A stretch of DNA of 64,000 bases. It comes from Ceratothoa steindachneri. Taxonomy: Eukaryota; Arthropoda; Malacostraca; Isopoda; Cymothoidae. The notes below the pieces were generated by a model. That model worked only from the letters and a program-made list of their open reading frames with translations. It was not told the DNA's origin and made no database searches. Within the stretch, counting starts at the first letter, position 1. Each line of letters begins with the position of its first letter. Of this stretch, positions 45,101 to 56,676 are shown in pieces. The stretch is from positions 80,338,648 through 80,402,647 of the forward strand of contig OZ018337.1 in the NCBI GenBank assembly GCA_963969495.1, written 5' to 3'. Both the position numbers and the translations under genes were made by a program.

Positions 45101-45617
45101 TGCAGAAAAATAGCTAACTGTGCACGGGACGAGACGAGCCTCCGCAGCTACTCTCAGTTGGCCCGGAACTTGCCGCAATTCCATTAAAGGAATGTGCACG
45201 CCAGGCCTAGCTCGGAGGAGACATCGGGGCCCTCTTCGAATAGAAGATCCTCACGGAAATGACCGTACGCTTCCTGGAGGCAAAGCCCCAGACGCTTTTG
45301 GCCAGACAATGCGCTGTTGCCATCGAGGACTTATTGGGGGGGGGGGACTCGCCATGCGACTCCTTTCCTCCCTCCACCTCAAAACCTTAGGTGAGCGTTG
45401 CGGCTTCCGAGGCAGGGTCCCCTATTTTTGAGGAACCACCGTATCCGAGTCACCCAGCCCACCACAAGGCTTGGGCGAAGGAACCGAAGCTCCTTTGATG
45501 CTGTCCTCCTTTCGGGGGACAGCTTTAGGAACCCAGGAAGATGTCCTGGCGACCAACTTCAGGGGTGTTGCTTCCTGTGAGTGTAACCAATCGTTGGAGG
45601 CGTATTGCTGTTTCGCC

Positions 45618-47392
45618 TTAAGGGAAACGGTCACGCTGGGGGAAGGGGGGGTAAGCCCTAGTTTTAGCCGGGGCTGGGTCTGAATCTTTTGTGCCGCCAG
45701 CTTTACCAGGGAAGCACCCGGGTTGAGTAGAACCCGCAGAAGGGCTCCGAATGGGCACGCAAACTACCGTGCTCGTTGGCCTGGATGGGCCAGGAGAAGA
45801 GGGTGTCTTTCTTAGCATTGAGGCATAAGACGTCCCAGGCAGAGCGGGGGGCGCCAGGACCAAGTCCTTAGCCTCACGGAATTCGAGACGATCCTGGGCC
45901 TGAACGGCCAGGATATCTTTCTCAAAGAGATATGCACCATATTGCTTCGAAGAAGCGGGGTGCGGCTCTCCACAATTGACACACTTGGCCACACGCGATT
46001 TGGACTTATCGTGTGCGGCCTTGAAGCAATTTACACAGACTTCGGGTGACCCCGACTTTTCATGAAGCAGTGAGAGTAATAGCACCTCCGCGGCCGTGGC
46101 ACGAATGCCTTCGTGCGGTAGTTGCACCAACCGGCACGCACCGACTCAGGGAGCTTCTCACATTCGAACGTGACGAAGAGCTTAGGAGTCGGTCTCGAGG
46201 CCCCTCTCTGTTTTCCTATCACACGCTCGACCTTGATTGCCCCGAGCTCGGCAAGCTCTAGAGTGATATCTTCTATGGACTAGTCCACGAGTTCCCTCAC
46301 ATAAACTACTTTCACAAAGTTCATGGTAGAGTTCGGCGTCCGAAGAGCACTCATCTTGTCCGCCTCGGAGGGACCCACCGCATTCGCCATAAGGCTCCCA
46401 TCCGAGAAACGAGTCACCTTCGACTCTCTACCAATTATATCAGCTAAAGTTCTCCTCTGATGGATCATGTTGCCATTGGCCAACATGCGTTTGAAACCAG
46501 AGGGCTCGAAAACGCCAGTTAACCTCTGAATGAGGGGCTCCGACGTAATCGAGACTCCGCTCTGCGCACTTTTGGTCTTCTTTTGGAATTCCCTGTTTAT
46601 GTGAGCACAAGGGCCAGGCGTTCCGATCTTGGCTTGGTCGCGTCAAGGATGGTAACGGCCTCGTCCTTACACTCTGCCTCCGTGGAAGGAGACGAGCCCC
46701 GAGTCTTTTTTGTCTTTTGTTATTAGATCTTTTCTTTTTAGGGGAGGAGGGCGGGGAATGGACCCGCTTCTCCCCTCCCACAGCAGGAGCCCCCGGGCCA
46801 GATGGGCCGGCCTCTGCAAGGTCCTTCGCTGAGATGGTGAAGGTCCGAGCAGTCATGGGGGCCTTGGCCAGAGGAGGAGATCCCTCCCCTCATGGTGCTG
46901 TCTTAGCAGCCCGACCCTTCTGGCGATGGCCCCGCAAAGGAGCAAACTCGGGCTCGGTGTTTGATACCGAGCCCGAATCTGCCCCCATGGAAGGCGCAGC
47001 CTTCTGAGGCTGGGCTGCATTAGGAAGCATGTCTATCTCAGAGGTGCCTCGATTTGGTCTTCCTCCCCCCCATGACATCACAGGTCATGTCAGTCTCGTC
47101 CATGTTCTTTTGTGGGGCATAGGCCTTCACTCCCACTAGATTCAATATTTGGGCCAGCAGGTCTTTAGAGGGAATCGGCCGAGGCCGATGCGTGCTTTCT
47201 TCCGTCTCCCCCCCTAAGGGAGTTTGCTCTACCGAGCCGCTTCAAAGGGTTGCGGTCGGTTATGGGCTGCCTGCTGGCTTTCCTGGCAATCCCCAGTGAA
47301 GGCAAAGGTGGGACTGCCAGATTTGAGCTGGAGTCACATGGTGACTCCAAGGGAGGGGTTGAGGGAAAGCCCCCTACACCTGTAAGCCTCAT
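45618..47392 (-). pseudogene. LINE ORF1 (gag-like) with zinc knuckles, broken
   Basis: The likely start is ATG at 47392 (MRLTGVGGFPS) followed by a Pro/Ser/Lys-rich N-terminus in several frames. The C-terminal part (46222-45618) reads PKLFVTFECEKLPESVRAG, then FVPRPRRCYYSHCF, CVNCFKAAHDKSKSRVAKC and CVNCGEPHPASSKQYGA, a run of CCHC-type knuckles like those of I/Jockey ORF1 proteins, followed by KDILAVQAQDRLEFREAK. Knuckle spacing is partly decayed. At least four frame changes are needed to read the whole ORF. Confidence 0.75.
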
Positions 47393-47670
47393 CTACGGTT
47401 CAAGAGTTATGGAGGGTCCCCTGAAACCACAGGGGAAACCTCCATTTTTTTGTGGAGCTGCATGAGGGCGAGATTTTATTTTTTTGTAAGTTATCATCAT
47501 TGTGCATGGTGACCCTTTTTTTCACGGGATGCAAACGCTGATCCCCCTCCTTAGTGGCCTGCTCTCCGAAGGGTGAGTACAGGCCTGGCAGAGCCAGGTG
47601 GCACCATTTTGGACCACCCCTCCCGCCTGGTGGCCTGGCAGTCCCCCAGCATGGCGGCTCCACCTTAGAC

Positions 47671-48639
47671 ACGGCGTAAAATTGATAGAGTGTGAAGAAA
47701 GAAGGAAAAGGGATGTGAGGAAGGTATGGGTGGGGATAAAGAAGGTTGTTAAAAACCCATCATCTCAAACTGGAGCTCTGGGGTAAGGGAATATTATCCC
47801 CTCCCCATTCACCCCCGATCCGTGATAGTTGGCTGAGAAGAAGTTCAGCATCTACCCTATGAAATTAGAGGCTGACAAGAGAAAGTTGTGGGAGAGGTTG
47901 TATGAAAAGCGAGGAAACAGGAGGGAAACACAAGTGTTCTGGAAGAAAGAGAAGAGGCTAAGCTGGGATCAGACGGGGTGCTGAGTCCCGTCAGCACGGC
48001 GGCCAGGATGGCAAACACCGCGCCCCTTACGGTGTCGCGAGGTCCCTACTGTTCCCGGGGTGAATTGATATGTGGCGTTAAGTTTGTATCTGACTCCAAA
48101 GATACTCAAATTCATATGGTCTTGGTTAGGCATACCGAAGGCTTGTGATCGAGAGAGGACTGAGAGGAATCACGTGAAATAAAAAATAAGGGTTTAATTC
48201 CAAACAAACAAGCTAAATAAAAATGAGGCTCGCGTTTACAGAGTACGGTCAGGGAAATTTATTACTTCCTGTCAGGAAAGCGAGAGTAACGAGTACAAGA
48301 CTTAGGTGGTTAAGACGGAAGCTTTACTATGCTAAACGAAACGTAATTAATAACGGGGTGACTCTGAGATCGAGAATTAGAATCAAGAATGAGTATGCGT
48401 TCTCCATTTTTCTTCTAAAAGGAGGATAGGAGAAAGGCTTGGCCTCTTCCTGCCTCCAGGTCACGCCGTATTTAGCTCTGCCCGCAGAATGCGATTTCCT
48501 CGACCGATGTTAATCCCTTGTCCCGTGGTTATGGATCTATGGCGTCTAAAAGTTGACGCTTTCTTGATATAAATTTTATAACACTTGACACGGCGACAGC
48601 TGTCTCGTCTTAATTCTTTTTCCAGACAAGAAGTGTTCG
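47671..48639. other. no recognised feature
   Basis: Purine-rich at 47690-47960, then mixed sequence. A short open frame at 48223-48429 has no family resemblance. It may contain old retroelement leader sequence; nothing firm. Confidence 0.35.
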
Positions 48640-49289
48640 AAAAAAAATAAGGGAGATGGCTGTTTATGGGGGTGTTAGGACAAGTTATGATAAGTCAGGA
48701 CCTGCAGCCGCACGTTCCTGCCTCGTCTATTTAAGAAGCAGTAGCTGATCGCAGATCGTCAGTCACAAATTTTTAAACAATCGAGAAGGTTGAGCACCGC
48801 GTAGTGATCAAATTTTTGACCAAGGAATGCAAGAATGCCAAAGAGATCTGTCGTAGAATTCCCTCCCTTTTTGTTCTATTCTAAGAGTGCTAAGAGTGTC
48901 TAATATATATTGATATCTGAATATCTTAAAGAACAGAGCCGTTCTGAAACACGTAAGGATATATAAGAGAAACGCAAAATAATCCCAAAATAAACTTATA
49001 TTTTACCTTTATCAAATGAATACATAACATTTAGACATTAACTACAGCAATACTCTAAATATTATTATAAACAAGAATTAATTAAATTAGTTTACCCACC
49101 AAAATTGGTTAACGTTTTCTCTACACACAACAATAATATAAGAATTAGGCTTACGGACTCATGTGGAGTTTAAAGGCCACAGATATGTTATTTACTATCG
49201 ACGCGTGCTGCCGGCCAGATGTAGATGAGCGAGATCACACGGTTGTTTTGGCGAGGGTGGCAGCTGGGGGGTCCACATGTTCTTCCGGG

Positions 49290-50240
49290 GGGGAGGTTCT
49301 TCAAGGACGAGAACAAATACGGTGCTTTATGCAACACCTAGACAGTCGTGGTCTCTCTGGCGAGAGTGAGTCGAACTTGGTTCTTAAATCAAGCTAACTT
49401 GGCGTGCGGTGTGACCACCGAGTAACGAGCTCGAGGAGGAGCTTTTCTCCTTCGTTACTTATTTCCTCATGGACGAGGACTGAATTCGGGGAGGGTCTTC
49501 TGCAAGGGCGAGAAAAAAGAAGGGGGGTTTCTCTGGTAAGAATAAGTTACTTAAAGTTCGGTTTGATAACCGGGAACTAGCTCGAGGATGAGCTTTTTCT
49601 TAGTTCCAGTCTTCTTCAAGGGCGAGTATAATGGAGGGGAAATTCTCTGGTGAGAATAATTTGAACTTGGTTCCCTACCAAGTTAACTTAGGAGTTCGGT
49701 GTGGCCACCAAATAGCGGGTTCGAGGGGGAGCCTTTTCCTTTTTCTTTTCTTAATTCCTCAAGGACGAGGAATACCCCTGGTGTTTAAAGTGCACCAGGA
49801 TATGAGGAGTCTCTCTGGCGAGAGTAAGTTGAACTTACCAAAGTTAACCTTTCGTTTGGTTTGATAACCAGGGACTTAGCTCGAGGATGAGCTTCTTCTT
49901 AGCCCCTTAAGGTAGGTAGCCCTGCCTCTCTTGCAGGGTACTTCTTGGTCTGGCGAGCCAAGTACACTACCTCTCCAGTCTCGGTAGTTCGGTGTGATCC
50001 GAAGACTTCGTCACCTAGAGACTGACGTATACTACCAATCCAGTCTAGGTAGCTCGGTTTTAATCGAGGACTTCGTCACCTGGCCTGACGTATACTACCA
50101 ATCCAGTCTATGTAGCTCGGGTTTTAATCGAGGACTTCGTCACCTGGCCTGACGTATACTACCAATCCTTTCTAGCTAGCTCAGTTTTAATCGAGGACTT
50201 CGTCACCTGGCCTGACGTATACTACCTCGATTTTCCTCAG
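49290..50240. repeat. array of covarying short hairpins in the LTR
   Basis: Recurring hairpins keep their loop but change both stem sides together. Examples: CTCTC-TGGC-GAGAG (49353) and ATTCTC-TGGT-GAGAAT (49642); CGGTG-TGAC-CACCG (49407), CGGTT-TGAT-AACCG (49559) and TGGTT-TGAT-AACCA (49857); AGTAACGA...TCGTTACT (49421) and GGAACTA...TAGTTCC (49573) around GCTC-gaggat-GAGC; ATTCCTC-aagga(c)-GAGGAAT (49754) and GTTCT-tcaaggacg-AGAAC (49296). From 49980 to 50230 a unit of about 61 bp repeats four times (CTCG...CGAG), its first relative using TTCGG...CCGAA. The same array is in the right LTR. Confidence 0.85.
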
Positions 50241-50270
50241 AGTTCCTCATTTATACCTCGTCACCCCACA

Positions 50271-52597
50271 GTGGTAACAACAAGGAGTAACAACAAGGAA
50301 AGAAGGTACCCTAGGAGACCTTACGGTCCATTCAAAGAGGGTACCTTTGGACTAGCAATTGAGCGGGCACAAGGCTGCTCAATTGTTTTGCGTCCCTAAA
50401 CGGCCACTTTTCAAGACTTTGTCTAGTCTTGACTTGAACTGTTCAACAGATTCACTGTTGACAACTTCCACTGGAAGTGCGTTCCACATACCGCAGATAC
50501 TGTAAGTGAAAAAATTTCCACACAGATTGCGGTTGTAACGCTTCAGTTCAAGTTTGAAGCCGTGATTGCGCGTTCTGTTCTCACTCAGTGTGAACATATC
50601 CCGGTAGTCAACATTGTCGAACCCTCGAAGTATTTTGAAAACTTCGATGAGCTGACCACGCAGTCTACGGGTTTCCAGCGAGAACAGATCTAATTCCCTT
50701 AGTCTATCCTCATAACTTTTATGTCGGATAGAGGGAATCAGCTTGGTTGCCCTGGCTTGTACGCGTTCCAATCTCGCGATGTCCTTTCGCAATGAAGGAC
50801 TCCAAAATTGTACGGCATACTCCAGGTGCGGTCGGACAAGTGAGTTGTACAGGCACAGTACAATCTCCTGGTTCCGATAACCAAACTGGCGCTTAATATA
50901 GCCTAGCATCCTTTGGGCCTTTTTCTCCGCCTCAATGCACTGTTTCGAGAACTTGAGGTCACTAGTGATTGTTACACCCAAGTCCTTCTCAGTGTCACTC
51001 GATTCAAGAGCAGTGCCCTTAAGGATATACTGAGATTGGGGGTTTCTGTGGCCGATATGCATCACTTTGCATTTGCCCACGTTAAAAGGCATCTGCCACA
51101 TGTCCGACCACTCCCCAATCTTCCCAAGATCTTCCTGCAGGCGGGCAGTATTTCCATCCTTTGCAACGTTCATACCAAGCTTGGTATCGTCGGCAAATTT
51201 GGAAATCTTGGCAACCATGTCACCGTCCATGTCGTTGACGTAGATGATGAATAGTAGTGGTCCCATGACAGAACCTTGAGGCACCCCGGTAGTAACGGGC
51301 ACCCACTCAGAAGACTCTCCATTCACCGCCACCCGTTGCCGTCTGCCACTTAGCCAGTTCTCGATCCAGCCGGCTACCTTTCCGTCTATGCCTAGCGCTC
51401 GCACTTTCCGGAGAAGGCGGCGGTGTGGTACCTTATCAAAGGCTTTCTGAAAGTCTAGGTAGACCACATCCACCGCCTTGTCCCGATCGTGCTCACTGAA
51501 AACGAAGTGGAAGAATTCCACAAGGTTCGTCAGGCATGACCGTTGCCTTCGGAAGCCGTGCTGGGAACTCTTCAGTAGCAGGTTTGACTCTAAATACGAC
51601 GTCACTTTGTCCACCATGATGCTTTCCATGAGTTTACCGACTATCGAAGTCAGACTGATAGGTCGGTAGTTCGACGGTTGGTTACGGTCTCCTTTCTTGA
51701 AGATAGGAGTCACCTCCGCCTCACGCCAGTCTCTAGGAACGCATTTGGTCCGGATTGACATGTTAAAGATAGCGCACAGATGTCGTGATACTTCATCGCA
51801 CACTTCCTTCAACACTTTAGGTAGAAACCCGTCCGGTCCAGGGGACTTATTCGTCTTTAGGTCAGCGATCTTTTTCTTTATTTCTCCTTCGGTGAAGTCC
51901 ATTGCCTCCAGCTTTTCCCCCGAGTAGGAATCCGTCGGCTGGGGAATGGGACCACACTCTTCAGTAAACACTGAAGAGAAGTAGTCGTTGAGGAGGTTGG
52001 CATTTTCTGCATCTGAATGCTTTAATGTCCCCTCCTCATTCCTCAAAGGGCTAATCGTTCGACGGATTGGTTTACGGCTGTTCACATATCCAAAAAACTC
52101 CTTGGGATTCTCTTTACAGAGTCTCGCCACTCGGAGTTCCTCAGACCGCTTAGCCGCCCTTATACTGGACTTCACTCTCCTGGCTAGCCTCCGGTATTCG
52201 TCAAAGTCACCCGAGATCTTCGATTGCCGGTACACATTTCTCTTCTCCCTAAGCAGTTGGCCGATTTCTCGATTAAACCACTTAGGTTGAACAGAGGACC
52301 AACGGGGGCATTTCAAAGGGATAAAACGCGATTGAAGACTCATGAATGTGGTTTTGAAACTGTTCCAAGAGTCTTCAACAGCATCGCACTCTTCTAGCCT
52401 CGCGTCAGTCAGTCCCGCGCGTAGACCTGCAAAGTCTGCTCTTCTCAAATCCAGTTTCCTTGATTTACTAGTTGCAGGCTCTGCCTTGGGGACTTTGACT
52501 ACAAATCTAATTAGTCGGTGGTCACTGCCACCGAGCTCTTCGCCAACTGAGAGGTCCTCAACGATGTCATCCTCAGAGGTGAAAACCAAGTCGAGGT
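50271..52597 (-). mobile_element. CR1-like LINE inserted in the LTR, 5'-truncated
   Basis: The 3' end at 50271 has two copies of cttgttgttac on the minus strand, a short tail repeat of the CR1 kind. The 5' truncation is at about 52597, inside the endonuclease. The right LTR shows nearly the empty site (caccccac then ggtaagg), although a few bases differ at the junction. Confidence 0.85.
50379..52597 (-). CDS. CR1-like ORF2, endonuclease C-terminus and intact RT
   Basis: The frame is open over about 740 codons from YLDLVFTSEDD to the stop at 50379. It holds the end of the endonuclease (GGSDHRLIRF), the linker PKWFNREIGQLLREK and NPKEFFGYVNS, RT motifs KSPGPDGFLPKVLKE, NYRPISLTSIVGKLME, QHGFRRQRSCLTN, YLDFQKAFDKVPHRRL, TGVPQGSVMGPLLF and KFADDTKLG, and the thumb region YNSLVRPHLEYAVQFWSP. 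The frame runs on into LTR sequence up to 52745, which is accidental. No start codon of its own exists because the 5' end is missing. The lack of lesions indicates a recent insertion. Confidence 0.9.
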
Positions 52598-53264
52598 AAG
52601 GGGGTGAGGGGCTTGAGGACGGCCCCAGGAGAGTTCTTTTGGCCAACGGTTTTTCCAATGAAGTCAAACATCGGCTCCTCGTTAGCCTTCGAGGTTGGGA
52701 GAAACCCATCTCCAATTTCTTATTCGACGTGAAACCGGATCTCACTCTCCTGGGGGAGATCTTACATTTTGACCTTTAGGGTCTTTCATGGCACCGAGTT
52801 GTGCCACACTGTGGTTAAGCACTGAACCCGCCGATGCCTTCGACGGATGTCTTTGCGGTAACCACCTTGTGACTGCACCAAGAGTGAACGGGGGATGGGG
52901 GGGAGTGACCATTTCCCTACAACACCTCCCATCGAAGAACTTAATGGGGAGGGGGGATGCTCCTGGGAACTCAAAACAACTTACTCAACCTAGTCGAGAT
53001 TAGCAAAGTTGTATTTCTTGAGCCCTCTCATACATTAAGTTTCCTTACACATGTACGCCCTCGCGCGCGTTTACACAGGCAATGTGTCGAACTAGCCATA
53101 CTCGATTTACAATTTTACATGAGAATAACAAAACCTTAATTCATCGATTACCCACAAAAAACAACATAACAAGCTACTTCCTTACATTTCTAAGTTTTTG
53201 AGAACTTAAATCCTACCGATAAATTTTAACATGTACCACAAATGAAAACATGGTTTCACGCTCA

Positions 53265-54611
53265 TTAGGTACTGAAATAACCCTCAATGGTATTTCGTCT
53301 CCGCCTATAGAGCAGCTGTCCTTTATCGGCTCCTTTGATGTAGCTAATACTAAAATGGTGCTCTAATACCAATACTTTAACGCGCCTGAGTCGGCCGTTC
53401 GGGTTATTGAGTCTACCCCAGTATGTTACTAAATGGTAGCGGTATTTCAACTTACTCGACTTACCCATATTATGGTACTTGACTCCCTTTAAATTGAACA
53501 TTATGGCTAGAGCGGCCTGTTGTAGCGGGGCATAATTGATGGGAACGTGGGTCCCATAGCTCTCCTTTAACCAGGTACACGGGAAGATCGTGTCTGGGTT
53601 CGATCTTTGGGGATCGAGAAAACTTTTCCCTGCGAGGTCGTTAATGGGCGTGGTGCTCACTACGACTTGTCGTATTAGCGGTAACTCCGTGGACGTTCCG
53701 TTCGGGGAGGAAACTAATAGGGGTAGGGGATACTCATCCGCGTCTACCATTTGACTAGTCTTACCTTGGTGTATTGCATTAGCAGCTCTTTCCTCCTTCC
53801 TTGTCAACTCATTTGACTCACTTCTCTTAGTAGGTAGTTCCTCAGGTACACCTGCTCGTACCTCTACCCTACCTCCTACTTCTTCCCTGATAACCCCATT
53901 TGGCTGGGTTCTCCTCGTAGGTTTTCCTTTAGGTGCTCCTGCTGGTACCTCATCCCTACTTCCAACTTCTTCCATCGTTACCCCATTTGGCTAAGTTTCT
54001 CTCGATGGTCCTTTCTCAGGTCCAGGCCGGGCTACAACTTCCTCTGCCTCTATGAGATTCTCGATAGGTGCTCTTTCGAGTGCGAGCAATCTTTCCTTTT
54101 CTTCTCTCTCTTCTCTTTCAGCTTAAGCACGTTCTTTTGCCCTCTTCATTCTCCTTTCCTCAGCCTCTTGTTCTGCTTTCGCTATTTCATTTTCCCGTCG
54201 GGTTCTTCTTTCTTCATTTTCCATGTTTATCTTTATTTTTCTTTCATCATCTTCTCGTTTTATCTTTATTCTCCTTTCCTCATCTTCCCTTTCTATCCTT
54301 ATTCCGAATTCTTCTCTTTTCAACAGTATTATTCTTTCGCTGGTTTTACTTCCTCTCAGCATTCTTTTTTCCTCTATTTCTATTTTCCGCTGTGTTCGGG
54401 CTTCTTCCCTTTTTCGGTTCATCCATATTTCCATTGCTTCCCGTTTTCTTTTATCCTTTCTTTTTATATTTTCCCTCTTTCTATCAAACTCTTTTATTTC
54501 TTCTTCTTCTTCTCTTTGTATTCTCAATTCTTCAAGGATGTAGGCGTCCATATCCTCGCCTTCAAATCCCAGAATTTGGGCTTGCAGGTTGAATCTTTCG
54601 ACTGGATCCAT
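53265..54611 (-). pseudogene. gag-like ORF with coiled coil and unknown C-terminal domain
   Basis: ATG at 54611 (MDPVERFNLQAQILGFEGED). One frame of 449 codons runs to 53265 with two in-frame stops (about 54121 and 53988). Residues 1-30 resemble the N-terminus of some Gypsy gag proteins (acidic helix 'L-G-x-x-G-x-D'), residues 30-165 are a long charged coiled coil (REEEEEIKEFDRKRE). About 30-residue repeats follow (PNGV--EEVG-R-EV-AG-P---PT, two to three times). The last 190 residues (LDPQRSNPDTIFPCTWLKES, KYRYHLVTYWGRLNN) I do not recognise. There is no zinc knuckle. Confidence 0.7.
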
Positions 54612-54919
54612 TTCGTGTTGGTCCGTCGATTTTTCCTTTCTTTATTCTCAGGTAATTATGCCACCACTCACCAGGTAGCGCTCAGGATAACTTACCCTTA
54701 ATCCCACTACTATGCTGATTGAAATACCACTCCCGACAACAAATTTACCACTTGGCCTACCAATTCCCTTAAGATTGTTACCACCCCTAACTCTACCAAT
54801 TTTCCTCTAGTCAATTATTCTCTTATTCCTGATATTCCTTTACGTGTTAGATCTTTTTTAATTTGACACTGCTGGTTCTTTCTAATAACAACCTACAAAC
54901 CTGACACCACTTTTATTTA

Positions 54920-56671
54920 TGTCGTAGAATTCCCCCCCTTTTTGTTCTATTCTAAGAGTGCTAAGAGTGTCTAATATATATTGATATCTGAATATCTTAA
55001 AGAACAGAGCCGTTCTGAAACACGTAAGGATATATAAGAGAAACGCAAAATAATCCCAAAATAAACTTATATTTTACCTTTATCAAATGAATACATTATA
55101 TTTAGACATTAACTACAGTAATACTCTAAATATTATTATAAACAAGAATTAATTAAATTAGTTTACCCACCAAAATTGGTTAACGTTTTCTCTACACACA
55201 ACAATAATATAAGAATTAGGCTTACAGACTCATGTGGAGTTAAAAGGCCTCAGAAATGTTATTTACTCTCGACGCGTGCCGCCGGCCAGATGTAGATGAG
55301 CGACAGCACACGGTTGTTTTGGCGAGGGTGGCAGCTGGGGGGTCCACATGTTCTTCCGGGGGGAGGTTCTTTAAGGACGAGAACAAATACGGTGCTTTAT
55401 GCAACACCTAGGCAGTCGTGGTCTCTCTGGTGAGAGTGAGTCGAACTTGGTTCTTAAATCAAGCTAACTTGGCGTGCGGTGTGACCACCGAGTAACGAGC
55501 TCGAGGAGGAGCTTTTCTCCTTCGTTACTTATTTCCTCATGGACGAGGACTGAACTCGGGGAGGGTCTTCTTCAAGGGCGAGGATAACGGAGGGGGGTTT
55601 CTCTGGCGAGAATAAGTTACTTAAAGTTCGGTTTGATAACCGGGAACTAGCTCGAGGATGAGCTTTTTCTTAGTTCCAGTCTTCTTCAAGGGCGAGTATA
55701 ACGGAGGGGGATTTCTCTGGCGAGAATAATTTGAACTTGGTTCCTTACCAAGTTAACTTAGGAGTTCGGTGTGGCCACCGAATAACGGGCTCGAGGGTGA
55801 GCCTTTTCCTTCCTCTTTTCTTAATTCCTCAAGGACGAGGAATACCCCTGGTGTTTAAAGTGCACCAGGATATGAGGAGTCTCTCTGGCGAGAGTAAGTT
55901 GAACTTACCAAAGTTAACTTATCGTTTGGTTTGATAACCAGAGACTTAGCTCGAGGATGAGCTTCTTCTTAGCCCCTTAAGGTAGGTAGCCCTGCCTCTC
56001 TTGCAGGGTACTTCTTGGTCTGGCGAGCCAAGTACACTACCTCTCCAGTCTCGGTAGTTCGGTGTGATCCGAAGACTTCGTCACCTAGAGACTGACGTAT
56101 ACTACCAATCCAGTCTAGGTAGCTCGGTTTTAATCGAGGACTTCGTCACCTGGCCTGACGTATACTACCAATCCAGTCTATGTAGCTCGGGTTTTAATCG
56201 AGGACTTCGTCACCTGGCCTGACGTATACTACCAATCCTTTCAAGCTAGCTCAGTTTTAATCGAGGACTTCGTCACCTGGCCTGACGTATACTACCTCGA
56301 TTTTTCTCAGAGTTCCTCATTTATACCTCGTCACCCCACTGGGGGTGTGGTAAGGGGGGGAGGGGCTTAAGGACGGCCCCAGGAGAGTTCTTTTGGCCAA
56401 CGGTTTTTCCCATGAAGTCAAACATCGGCTCCTCGTTATCCTTCGAGATTGGGAGAAACCCGTCTCCAATTTCTTACTCGACGTGAAACTGGATCTCACT
56501 CTTCTGGGGGAGATCTTACATTTTGACCTTTAGGGTCTTTCATGGCACCGAGTTGGGCCACACTGCGGTTAAGCACTGAACCCATCGATGCCTTTAACGG
56601 ATGTCTTTGCGGTAACCACCTTGTGACTGCACCAAGAGTGAACGGGGAGGGGGAGTGACCATTCCCCTAAA
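54920..56671 (-). repeat. 5' LTR
   Basis: 1752 bp, TG at 54920; the outer end reads ccctaaa where the left LTR has ccctaca. It contains the same hairpin array (about 55360-56300). Relative to the left LTR it lacks the LINE. The region 56347-56499 retains the LTR sequence next to which the LINE inserted in the other copy. Confidence 0.88.
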
Positions 56672-56676
56672 AGATC

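Larger units (their letters stand above)
41276..47670 (-). mobile_element. RNase H-bearing LINE (I/Jockey group), near full length
   Basis: Running right to left: leader (47400-47670), ORF1 with zinc knuckles, ORF2 with endonuclease, RT and RNase H, and a 3' UTR ending at a T-run (A-tail on the minus strand) at about 41279. Its last 60 bp (gctcatctggcgactaccta region) recur at 30375-30433. GC content is clearly higher than in neighbouring elements. A second, older copy is at 9262-14375. The RNase H domain places it in the I/Jockey group; the exact clade is not settled. Confidence 0.88.
48849..52921 (-). repeat. 3' LTR, enlarged by a LINE
   Basis: It aligns by eye with the right LTR over 48849-50270 and 52600-52921; a CR1-like LINE occupies the middle. 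The hairpin-rich region is 49290-50240. Differences from the right LTR are scattered substitutions at a few percent. Confidence 0.88.
48849..56671 (-). mobile_element. non-autonomous LTR retroelement with gag-like ORF only
   Basis: The two LTRs are 48849-52921 and 54920-56671; both start tgtcgtagaattcc on the plus strand, and the left ends ccctaca. AGATC flanks the whole on both sides (48844-48848, 56672-56676). The ORF is on the minus strand, so the right LTR is the 5' one. Next to it tggtgtcaggtttg (54897-54910, minus strand) may be the primer-binding site, and the purine-rich gatgggaggtg beside the left LTR a polypurine tract. The internal region is only 2.0 kb with no protease, RT or integrase. 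Confidence 0.85.

Noticed and set aside
48223..48429. 68-codon basic frame as a small gene
   Set aside because: No motif, no neighbours of related function, and surrounding sequence looks like retroelement debris.
49980..50240. Regular repeats of about 61 bp resembling a CRISPR-like array
   Set aside because: The whole unit repeats without unique spacers, it lies inside an LTR present twice, and the context is eukaryotic retroelements.
50379..52745. A single 788-residue protein starting at 52745
   Set aside because: The first roughly 50 residues are translated LTR sequence from a GTG codon; the LINE proper is 5'-truncated at about 52597.
54068..54701. Long plus-strand frames rich in Phe, Leu and Ser that look like membrane proteins
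   Set aside because: They are antisense shadows of the charged coiled coil encoded on the minus strand (Glu/Lys codons reversed give Phe/Leu).
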